DNA from: Trichodelitschia bisporula
Lineage: Eukaryota; Ascomycota; Dothideomycetes; Phaeotrichales; Phaeotrichaceae
Reading direction: 5' to 3'
Assembly: GCA_010356995.1 (NCBI GenBank)
Contig: ML996707.1
Location: forward strand, 186,001 to 250,000
Length of the DNA: 64,000 bases
Shown piece by piece: positions 11,667 through 22,200 of the stretch. Position 1 is the stretch's first letter. Each line of letters starts with the position of its first letter. The notes below the pieces were generated by a model that was not told the DNA's origin, made no database searches, and saw nothing but the letters and a program-made list of their open reading frames with translations. Both the position numbers and the translations under genes were made by a program.

Positions 11667-11997
11667 GGAACTGAGAGGACCCAAGACTGGAGGAGGGCTG
11701 AGGTAACCGCATTGCATCGCATACAAATTAGAAGGCCCCATGCAAGATAGACTCTTAAGTAACAAGAATCCCGCATATGCGCCCCGTATCTGCCTGCCCA
11801 ACACGGTTAGTCAGCCGGCCGGCGGCCTCCGCGCCCAACCCGCGCGCCACATGCCGATCTCCGCGGCGCCACAAGAAACTAATCGCTGACTCCGCTTCTC
11901 TCCCCGCACTCCAACTGCACAGCTTTAAAGTCTGCCACATCGCCACTCGCTCGCCTTCTCCGAGAGTTCAGATGTCCTGTACACTCTCCCAGCCACC
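11667..11997. other. intergenic region
   Basis: This short tandem spacer lies between the phosphatase stop and the molybdopterin gene start. A pyrimidine-rich stretch just before the ATG looks like a transcription start region. Nothing else is seen. Confidence 0.4.
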
Positions 11998-14511
11998 ATG
12001 CTCCGCCGCACACCCCTCCGCTCCTTCGCGACCTGCGCCCGCCGCGCGAAACCAGTCCCGAGCGTGCACCCCACGGGCCCCAGTGGCGACGCTGTGGTGC
12101 AGCCGCCGGCCGCCCGGCGGAGAGAGATGAAGCCGTTTTCGGAGTTTTTGACAGATGGATTCGGGCGGCAGCACAACTACCTGCGGATCAGTATCACGGA
12201 GCGGTGCAATCTGCGGTGTGTGTACTGCATGCCCGAGGGTGTGTTGCCCCACCCTCTCACCGAACCCCGGCTAACCAGAGCCAGAGGGCGTGCCCCTCTC
12301 TCCTCCCGCCCACCTCCTTACTACGCCTGAAATTACATACCTCTCCGCGCTCTTCGTCTCCCAGGGCGTGACTAAGATCCGACTCACGGGCGGCGAGCCC
12401 ACGGTGCGCAAGGATATCGTCCCGTTGATGCGTGGGCTGGGCGCGCTGCGTAGCCAGGGCTTGAAAGAATTGGCGCTGACGACGAATGGGCTGGCGTTGG
12501 GGCGCAAGTTGGATGCGATGGTGGAGGCGGGGCTGACGGGGATCAATCTCAGCCTTGACACGCTCGACCCGTTCCAGTTCCAGATCATGACAAGGCGGAA
12601 GGGCTTCGAGCGCGTGGTGGAGACTATGGACCGGATACTGGAGATGAAGAAGTTGGGTGCGCGGTTGACACTCAAGGTTAACTGCGTGGTGATGCGCGGA
12701 ATTAATGAGGCGGAGGTGGTGCGCTTTGTGGAGCTGGGGAGGGAGAAGGATGTCGAGGTGCGGTTTATCGAGTATATGCCATTTGGGGGCAATCGGTGGG
12801 CGGAGAAGAAGATGGTTTCGTACCGCGAAATGGTCGAGCTCATTCGGGCGAAATATCCGGATCTACACCGTGTCCGCGGACATCTCAACGATACCAGCAA
12901 AACGTACCAGGTGCCTGGGTTTGTGGGCAAGGTTGGCTTCATTACGAGCATGACGGAGAACTTTTGCGGCACGTGTAACCGCCTTCGGATTACGAGCGAC
13001 GGTAACCTCAAGGTGTGTCTACATGGCAATGCTGAGGTCTCGCTGCGCGACGTCCTGCGCGAGGCGAATGAAGGCCGACCTATCGATGAGGCTGCCTTCG
13101 AGGCCATGCGGGCGATTGAGCGGGAGCAGCAGCACTCTGGAATACTGGGTGATACTCCACTAGGATGGGGCGCGCGGGAGGCGCGACTGCTGGGTGTCAT
13201 CGGGCAGGCGGTGCGGCGCAAGAAGGAGAAGCACGCGGGCATCGGCCAACTGGAGAAGATGGAGAATCGGCCTATGATATTGATCGGTGGGTGATGCTCC
13301 TTTCCTCTTGGGTTCGGGTTACGCAGCGTTATCTTTGGCATATACTTGACTTTGGCCTGGGCTTGGGTTGGCGCTTTGGATTTAGGCTCAGGCTTGGGGT
13401 GCTTGCGTTGAGCGTGGAGATACCATATAGGATGGCAATGGCAGTTTTCGTTCACCGCTAACCTGTGCCGATGTCCCTAGATCGCGCTACTCGAACGCCC
13501 TGGAGCCATATCCCATCGCACCTTCTCAGCCCTTCCCTCCATACTCACCAACTCCGCTTTGCAAGCACCTGGATCCGCAATTCACGAAGGCAACAGGAGC
13601 CTGTAGACCCCGGATCCCGAAGGTCCTTCAAGCTCCGTAAAATGTTTCTGGAGTCGGTGAAACACTTCATCACTGAACTCGATGACCTTCTCCGCTTCGT
13701 CCGCTTGGCTCTCTTTGCCGTCTTGTCCAAGAAACAGGTCTCGGAAATGCAGGAACGGGATGTTTCGCCTGACGAGTTGGCAGAGGCGGTAGAGCGGGCG
13801 CTGACTCCACCGGCGCTGACTCCACCGGAACACGTCCTTGAGGAGCGCACGCTCGACGATCTGCGCACTATCTATTCCCCGGAATGGGGGCAATGGGTGC
13901 CGGGCCAGGGGTGCGAGTTCGGGGTTCAGGGGAAGGGGAAGGTGGATGGGCGGAGAGAGTTCTCTACGTCGTCGCGGCGGCAGAATGAAGGCGATGACGA
14001 AGCGGGGAAAGGGAGTCAACTGACGCACCTCACGCCCACCGGCACCGCACACATGGTGCACGTAGGCGGCAAACCATGGACCGCGCGCTCCGCCATCGCG
14101 TCTTGCGAAGTGCACTTCACGTCCGCAGCCACAATCGAGCTCGTCCGGTCCGCAGCACTGAAAAAAGGCGACGTTCTCGCCGTAGCGCGGATAGCGGGGA
14201 TCCAGGCCGCGAAGCTGTGTCCCAGCTTGATTCCGCTGTGTCATCCGATTCTAATTGATGGCGTGGATGTGGACGTCGAGGTCAATGAGGGGATGGGCAG
14301 ATACGGCGGTGTTCGGGTCAGGGGCACGGTGCGGTGTACCGGGCCTACGGGTGTGGAAATGGAGGCACTGTGCGCGGTCACCGGCGCTGCACTCGCGGTC
14401 GTGGATATGGTCAAGGGTGTTGATCGGGGAGTGAGGATTGAAGGCGTGGGCGTGGTGGAGAAGAGGGGTGGACGGAGTGGGGTTTGGAGGGCGGATGAGG
14501 GGACGGAATAG
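11998..14511 (+). CDS. cnxABC: bifunctional molybdopterin precursor synthase, MoaA-MoaC fusion (cnxABC/MOCS1 type)
   Basis: It makes cyclic pyranopterin monophosphate from GTP, the first step of molybdenum cofactor synthesis. Three exons (11998-12238, 12285-13286, 13481-14511) encode 757 residues. The MoaA half is a radical-SAM enzyme with [20 protein letters not shown] and the second cluster [20 protein letters not shown]. The MoaC half, about residues 590-757, has [24 protein letters not shown] and [12 protein letters not shown]. The start [16 protein letters not shown] looks like a mitochondrial presequence, and a second such stretch ([16 protein letters not shown]) opens exon 3. The second intron donor lies inside the codons for a terminal Gly-Gly-stop, so an unspliced message would end as free MoaA (see findings). 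In Aspergillus nidulans cnxABC is likewise a two-domain gene. Confidence 0.9.
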
Positions 14512-16222
14512 GCCCGTTTCATTGCTGTATATAGAGAGGCAGATGGGCTGTACATAATGGGCCTCCTCCTGCAGCGAGGCTACCAACGCTTGATATACTC
14601 GGTGCGATGTGTCTCTGGTGTCAGCCTCGCAATCTTATCTCTCGATCGGGATTAGATAAGATCGCCCAAGGGCTGATGGAAAAAGTAATGGCACCTCCCC
14701 TTGATAGTTATTTCCTTTAATTCGGTCAAAGCCTTAGCAACAGCCGGCCACAACACTTTTGGGGGGAGCCATCACTCTTTACATCAGCCCTACGGGCTGA
14801 GGGTTCTAAATTTAGACATCGGCAATCGGACCCAGCGGGCGCCGACCGATGGGCGCCCGACGCTCACGAAAGATCCACTGGCCGGCCGCAGCACATGGCG
14901 GATCAGCGCGGGTGAGTGTTGGCCGTACCGTATTTTCTGCATGACTGCTGTTCGGATGTCCGACGATTTGGATTTGAGGCCGATGGGCTACGGGAATAAG
15001 ATTACTGGTCTGGGCTATTTGTGAGGGGTATTTTTGCGTTGTGGTGTCGGTGTGCAGGGCTTTGGATTGCCCTACTTTAGCGATGCAAAATGTGCCCTAT
15101 TTCTAGGTTTGTGGGGTATTCCGAGGACACTGGAGTTTGGTACAATGGTGTCGCAGGTGTGCCTACGGACCTGGGCTGGGGGAGGCAGATAGAGTGTTCC
15201 CGCGGTTTACCCTTTGCGGGCGACATGTGGGGGAGGGGCAGGTTGGGTAAGGACACAGTACGATGTACCATCTACGCACGAAGTGATGTCGGATGCTCGC
15301 TGGTAATCGGGAGGCCGACTGGTTCGTCATGTCGCCCTTAAGTTAAGCGACCCGACGACTTGCAATGCGTCCTGATGGAAGCCGGGGGATTTTGCGAGCC
15401 GGTTGTGGCGGTGCGATATGTGCCAAGACTAGGCACCAGATGAGTTGCGCGTCGCGATACGTTACCCTACGGAGTATTGGGGAGGGGAAGGAAAGGCATT
15501 CGGGTGAGACTTCTGTTCGTTTGGAGTCGCTGTCTTTGCGAGTCAGTGTTTTGGTGAGCTTTGCGGGACAGCAATATGAGAGTGCGGGGCAGCGAGTGTA
15601 TAAAAACGGCAACGAGGGAGAAATTGCAGCACTCTAAACTAATGCTGCAATCTGATGCTGCGAAACAATCGTCCGGGGGAAAGTGGGGGGGGGGGCGACG
15701 GGTTAGGGAGGACGGAGGTGCGACATTCCCATGCTCGGTTTCTCGCCCAATCACATACCTTGACGACGAGCGCTAAGCCTCGGTGCGGTTTGAGCTAAAG
15801 CGAATGCAGCGTGTCTAATCCCTGCTCTAGCTCAACCGGTTCGGAGAGACGAGAGAGCCGACGCTGGGCTTGTGCCGCTTGGCCATACCAAAGTGCACAG
15901 CCCCCCCGGCTCGCTCGCTCTTGACCTTGACGCCGCCCTGTTCTCATCTCACTCTTTCCTCGTCTCGCATCTCACAACCTCTTCACACTCACCCAACCCA
16001 ACACTCTCATCACCACCATTTCTACCATCGCTACAACCACCAAAACCACCACAAGCAACCTTCGACATAACGATCCTGTACTCGTAGTGTAGGATAGTAG
16101 CCATCGGATTGGTGTTTTCCACCGCTGAAAGGCCACCAAACCTCAACTCCGCTGCTGGCTGACAGCCACCGTGCCATTGAACTTTCCTCTCTCCAAAGTT
16201 CCTACATCCCACACTACTCACA
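14512..16222. other. intergenic region and long 5' leader of the bZIP gene
   Basis: I find no convincing gene in 1.7 kb. A TATA-like TATAAAAA lies near 15599 with no good frame after it. From about 15950 the sequence is a CA-rich leader typical of a fungal 5' UTR. Several short upstream ATGs (for example near 15870) precede the main start, so upstream open frames may regulate the bZIP message; that is inference. Confidence 0.4.
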
Positions 16223-17851
16223 ATGGCCACCGCCATTCGCTCCTCCTTCAACTACCCACAATTCTCACAGCATCTCCCTCAAGCCCCATCTCATCTCGAC
16301 ATCCAGACGATCTACCAAGGGCACCAGCGGGTTGTCCAGCCGCAGGATCTCCGTCCAATTCCAGAAGGGGCACAATGGCAGCCCGCTCGCGATGCACAGG
16401 TCCAGGCTCCGTCTGGGTCCCGCTCCGTCTATGATCCCATGATGGGACACACATATAACATCCCGACAGCGCCTTCACAGAACTACACTGAGCATCGCCA
16501 GCACACTGGCATCCCACTCAAGTACGTCAAGCACGTACAAGATGAGGCGCCGCTCGGAGAAGACCTCTACAACTTCGACCAACTTCCGCCGCCGGTTCCG
16601 ATTCCCTATACCATGGGTGGGGGCCCCGCCTTCCCGTCGCATGGTCCTCCCATGATCCAGCAAGGCTTTCCTCCTTCATTCCAGTCGCATGTGAACAGCT
16701 CCAAGATCGCCCAGATCATTGCCTTTTTGGCCCCGACTTCCCAGGTACCGACGCCAAAGGGGGTTCAGGCGAAACGCGACAAGACGCCGGATGACGATAC
16801 CAAGATGCTGCAGAGCGAGGAGGGCAAGAAGCTGCCCAGCCGCCAGCGTAGGCAGATTAGGAACAAGCTGTCTGCGCGCAACTTCCGCGAGCGCCGCAAG
16901 GGTAAGTAACCGTCAGTAGAAGGAAACCAATGCTAACGGAAGCCAGAGTACATGAATCAGATGGAAGACCAGAACTCCCGTCTCCGTGCTGAGAATCGGG
17001 GCCTCGTCGATTTTACAACCGCATTGCTCCAACACCCCGCATTCAACGGCTATATCGACGATTTCGTCAAGGTTGCAGAGGAGAACGCTCGTAATCGCGT
17101 GCCCGACATTCAGAAGAGTGTCGAGCATCATGAGGGTTTCGAGCACGAGGATTTCGACGATGAGGTCACGCCGGCGCCGCAGTCCCAGACGCCCCAGCTG
17201 GAGTCGCTGCAGCCCCAGTTCTCGCAGCCTCAGCCCACCCAGATTGTGCGGCCGCTCCGTCAGCCCGTCATGTCGGGGTTCATGTCGGTGGATATGAAGT
17301 TCGATTTCAACGCCTCGATGACCCCGACACAGGAGTCTGCGTCGCAGCAACAGCAACAGAAACAGCACCAAGACAAACAGGTGCAGCAGCAACAGCAGCA
17401 GCAGCAACAGCAGCAACAGCAGCAGCAGCAACAGCAGCAACAGCAGCAACAGCAGCAACAGCACCAGCAGCAGCACCAGCAACAGCAACAGCAACAGCAA
17501 CAGCACCAGCAACAGCACCAGCAGCCGCAGCAACAGCACCGGCACCAGCAGCAACAGCAGCGTCGTCCATCTGGCCAGTCGCCCATGCAGTTCGACCCGG
17601 CTTTTGTCTGGCCGAACCTTGACATGACCCTTGAAACGGTGCCCGAAACGGCGATGCTGAGTGCGATAAGTGCGCCTTCTCAGGACGAGCGCATGTCATT
17701 CTCAAGCGTTCAATCGGCCTCGTCAAGTGTTGCCGGCGGTGACGTCGATTCATTTACAGGCGGGTCCGGGACCATTGATCCTTCAGCACTTACGGACCCG
17801 AGCCCGGACTTTGGGCTGGGGTATCCTATGGGCATGTTCCTGGAGCCTTAG
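16223..17851 (+). CDS. bZIP transcription factor with a long glutamine tract
   Basis: Two exons (16223-16901, 16947-17851) encode 527 residues. The intron splits the basic region exactly: RRQIRNKLSARNFRERRK in exon 1 joins EYMNQMEDQNSRLRAENRGL in exon 2. The N-x7-R DNA-contact spacing of the basic region and a leucine zipper of about four heptads are visible (residues about 210-265). Residues about 359-430 are almost pure Gln with some His, encoded by CAG/CAA triplets. The N-terminus and C-terminus are low-complexity, likely activation regions. The SARNFRxRRKEY form is widespread among fungal bZIP proteins, but I cannot name the orthologue or its targets. A CRE-like palindrome at 28861 is a possible type of site for such a factor. 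Confidence 0.85.
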
Positions 17852-18427
17852 GTGTGAGGTGCGGCGTCGCTTGGATGATGTGTGAATCAGCGTGGTCAAT
17901 TGGACTGATTTGGGCTGAAAATACGTACTAACGCCTGACATTTGGGTGGGTGTATGTTTGAGGCCGAGACGGTCCAGTTGACCCAACCTGGTGTGGATTG
18001 GGATTGGGAACGGTCTTTGGCGTTACTGGTTGAGCGTTGATTGTCATGTGCCACGGCTCTTCGCTTCTTGTCTATGTTGCGAGCTGCTACTCCTCGCTTT
18101 TTCTTGGTGTGTATGTTTCTCGTTTTTGGTTTGGCGTGACGGGTGGGATGTATACCTCCGTATCCCAAGAGCGTAATGGTTCAGTGATCCAGAGGGTTGC
18201 TGGGCGATGTGATCTGACGCCGCGGGATGTAAGTGTGGAGAAGTGATACTGCCGAGTGGATTGAAAGAATATACTCAACCGAACATATGAACTTTGAACC
18301 GTGATCGAGTGAATTGATGCCAATCTGGATTCGTCGACTCGTGATGTCGAGCTGGTACATGGCGATGTCGCAAGGCAAAAGATGAAAAGGCACCGCATGA
18401 GTTATGACCTTTCATAGGTAAAGTCCA
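17852..18427. other. 3' flank of the bZIP gene
   Basis: The base composition falls toward AT here and no frame looks coding. It is probably a 3' UTR and spacer. Confidence 0.35.
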
Positions 18428-18930
18428 TTACTTCCTCAACACACGGATATCACAGAGACCAAAGGCTGCTTGATATACTACGTACAATTTCGCCTCAGAG
18501 ACGACGCGACGCAACTCGACTTCGACCGCGCACGAACGCGTCACTGAGGCCCACCCAACGCGCCCGACGACACGACTACCAATGACTTGCCCGGGCACGA
18601 TGGGTCTTCCGTCGGGAAGAACGGCCTCGTCTGCGCTTGCAACAGGCGGTACTCGTACGTCAAGGCTCGACGGGTAAAGATCTAAATGCCGGCTAGCCGG
18701 AGCAGACGTCAGGCTATGAGCGGCCGTCAGCCCATACGTTGTCGAAAGGCCCACCAAGGCTTGGTTGTTGGGGAATGTGAGGGGCTAGAGTCGCTGCATG
18801 CTGTTACGTGGAAGTGGACGCGACTGCAAGGCTTGCGTGGTGCTGTGAGGACGTTGAGGGTGGATGCTGGAGCGGATGGGGAGGAGAGGAAAGGAGGATT
18901 CCGGCAAAGCTCTGGAGGGAGTTTAGTACT
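18428..18930 (-). pseudogene. possible remnant of a fungal trypsin-like/protease-domain gene
   Basis: Read on the minus strand, pieces in two frames resemble one protein. One frame holds PCSRVHFHVTACSDSS. After a change of frame comes STTYGLTAAHSLT, and near the end SEAKLYVVYQAAFGLCDI. The GLTAAH core and a final YVV-QAAF-DI segment recall a chymotrypsin-fold domain often seen in Pezizomycotina hypothetical proteins, in which GLT(T/A)(A/G)H surrounds the catalytic His. No clean splice set joins the pieces, there is no good start, and no PGDSGS motif is seen, so I treat it as a degenerated host gene or a poorly sequenced one. The assignment is weak. Confidence 0.28.
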
Positions 18931-19258
18931 GATGGAGCTAGGTGAGAAACTGGAGCTGCACGACTTACTCTGGCGCAAATGTGCCAGCTTGGATGCTTTA
19001 CCCGTCTGTCGACGTTGTTGAGCTCAAGGCTCACCTCACCGCTGCAGTCCGCCCTCATGATGGCCCAGGCGACAAGGCCGTGTCAGGCATCAGCCAAAAA
19101 AAATTCCCCGGCACTCCCGCAACTCCACATCCTCACACCCCGCCATTTGAGCCCCGCACTTTTTTCCTAAGTGCTGCTTTCGCCAGGTATCGTCTGTATT
19201 CCTGTCAGGTTTCCGCTGAGATCACGGTCGTGGATCACACCTCCCACATGCTGTCGCA

Positions 19259-22200
19259 TTGGCTCTCTCACTCTCCGTCCGCTCCATTCGCGCCACGCGG
19301 ACTCCTCCGCTGCTGTCTGTTTACCTGAGGTGGGATAGGAACAGGATTGAGCCGGATTGTAGGAGGGGAATCTGGGAGAAGATTCCACGGCGTGGAGAGA
19401 AGGCGGAGGCGAAGACGAGTGGGGAGGTTGCTGAACCTGTGCCGCGCGACACCGCATCACACCGCAAGCCGGAAGAGATCACCACCACACACCTTACCGG
19501 CGACAAATCTGTTACCGAACACACCGGTTGCGGAGAACCTAATCAGTACTGCGAATACGAACTCTCCACAGGGCGTACTCCAGCCGACGCACCTGCACCT
19601 GCTTCCTATCCCATAGTCGCCGAACCTTTCGCCTCCCGAGCACCACCGCCATCACGGTACCATACAGCCACGAGTATCACTACACCCACAAAAACCAGTG
19701 TCTACGGAAAGACCCCGTTTCACCCCAACATCCATAACGTTTGGGACTATTTTGACCTGCGGCGCGCAGCTCCGGATTTCGTGACTCGCGACTACACTGG
19801 GCGGCCAGATATTTTGAACACATCGGACAAGGCTTTGAGCGAATTCTACATTGCACGCACGCCGGCATCGGTTTTTCTGCAGCCCAACTACGGGCTGTTC
19901 AAGCGCAACATGGCGGATTCTACCAATACAGCCTCCGCAGGTCCTAGACCTAGTCTCTTTCCGCCGCTTTCACGTCTTCCCACTATGGATCCCAATCTCA
20001 GGGCCCGGGCCAGGGAGCGCATGTCGAGCTCCGTGAGCGTCATCACCGCCCCAACGGCAGATACACCCGGTGCACTGCTCTGTCTGCGCTTCGACAATGC
20101 TCGGTATCTGGTCGGACGAGTCGGAGAGGGTTCGCAGCGGGCATGTGTGGAGCAGAGCGTGGGTCTGAAAAAGGTCCGCGACTTGATTCTCACTGGCCGC
20201 GCGGGCACCGAAGGTGCTGGTGGTGTGCTTGGAATGATGTTGACGCTGGCGGATGTGGTCAGAACCTCGAGGGAGGATATGATCGCGAACGCAAAGGGGG
20301 CGGACACTGAGGAGAATCCGACGTTTTTGCGGCTCTATGGCGCCCCCGGTATGATGCAGATGGTGGCTACGGCAAGGGCGTTTATTTTCCGCAAGGGCCT
20401 GCCGGTGCATGTGTATGAAATGGAGGGCGAGGAGGTTGTGCGCAATGAGAAGGGGGAGTGGCTGCCGACGTGGGCGGACGACAATGTGCGCGTGTGGGCC
20501 ATGCCGATCGAGCCCGAGACGGAGCAGACCTCGGGACCGAGCCGCAAGCGCAGTTTCGACGAAGTCGACCCGGAGGTCGCTGCGCCGCGCAAGCGCACCA
20601 TCTCCCCACCGGATACTCCAGCCGCCTCCGCGACCCCCGACTTCGCAGCCTCCGAGCCCGTGGAATCAGACGCCGAGCGCAACACCCACCACGCGCAGAT
20701 CCGCGAGTCTGTCGTTGCCGACATGTTTTCCTCGACCTGGCGGCTTGACAGCCTGCAGGAGGTGCCGCTGCGCACCGTGCAGCGCCCGGCCGTGATCTGG
20801 GTCCGCGACCCGACTACCCGTGATTTGGTTAAGTATACCGGGCCGTACCCGGGGGAAGCGCCCTTGCCTGAGCCGGATATGAAGGTGTACATTCGCCGCC
20901 CTTGGCCGGCGGCGCTGATTAATGCGCTTCCGCCTACAACGCCCTCCCCCAAGGCCCTCAGCTACATCATCGGGACGTATCCGCGCCGCGGCAAGTTTGA
21001 TCGCGATGCCGCCGTGCGTCTCGGCGTACAGCGGGGCCCGGATTTTGGCCACTTGACCAATGGGCAGAGTGTGTTGAACAAGGACGGCAAGACGATCACA
21101 CCGGATATGGTCGTCGGGCCTGACCGGCAGGGTGGCGGCATCGCGGTCATCGACCTCCCGACACCGGACTACGTGGCGCCTACCCTGCGCCGCGCGGAGT
21201 GGAATGCGCCCGAGGTCATGCGCGGTGTAGGCGCGGTGGTCTGGATCCTGGGCCCGGGCGTCGCGGCCGTCCCCGCTCTGGCGTCCTTCATGGCGGACCT
21301 TGAGAAACGTGGCCTGCATAATATCGTCGCCTCGCCGGACACGTGCCCTAACCGGCTGTCCATGGTCCGTGCCGCACAGCAGGCGACACGCCTTGCGCTC
21401 CTTGACCCGGTCACGTACCCGGTGCCGCACTTCGATAATACGGTTGTTCCACAAGCTGGCGCGGGTCTGGCGCAGGACCGCGTCAGCGTGTTGCCTGAGA
21501 CGGCCATTCCCGCTGTCCCGGGGACGGAGATCATGCTTGAGCCACGGTTTGAGTTGCGCCACTTCACTGAGCAGCCTGATCCCCTGGCGCTGGATAACAC
21601 GCCGGACACTCTGGAGGCAATCCGACTCGCACGAGAGGCGCGGGAAGCCATTTCCCCTACCGAGCACAAGGCGTGGCGCGCGAGTCTCCCCCCCTTGGCC
21701 GCAGATACTACAGTCGTAACGCTCGGCACCGGAAGTGCACTCCCCTCCCGTTACCGCAATGTCAGCGCAACGCTCATCCGCGTCCCCGGCTGGGGCAGCT
21801 ACCTGCTAGACTGCGGCGAAAACACACTAGGGCAGCTGCGCCGCGTGTTCCCGCCTGCGGAGCTGGAAGAAGTCCTCAGAGACCTGCGCGGCATCTGGGT
21901 CTCCCACCTCCACGCCGATCACCACCTCGGCACCGTAGCCGTGATCCGCGCGTGGCGCGCCCTGGTTCATGGCTCCGGCACGACGCCGCGGGTTAGTTCC
22001 GCGGTGCTGGATTCAAAGGGCGGTGAGGAGGCGCGGAGCCCGTATCTCGCTGTTATGGCGGATGTGCGCTTCATGCATTACTTGTCTGAGTTTGCGGGGG
22101 TTGAGGACTTTGGGTTTGAGTACGTGCTCCCGCTCGCCGTGCGCCCGGGCCGCGTGGACCAGTCGGGGGAGGTGCGCTTCATGCTCCCGGCCCAGGGCGT

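Noticed and set aside
12271-13455. Long minus-strand frame of 394 codons
   Set aside because: It is the exact antisense of the molybdopterin gene, whose motifs are unmistakable; high GC third positions keep the opposite strand open.
16913-17554. Minus-strand leucine-rich frame
   Set aside because: It is the complement of the CAG/CAA glutamine tract of the bZIP gene.
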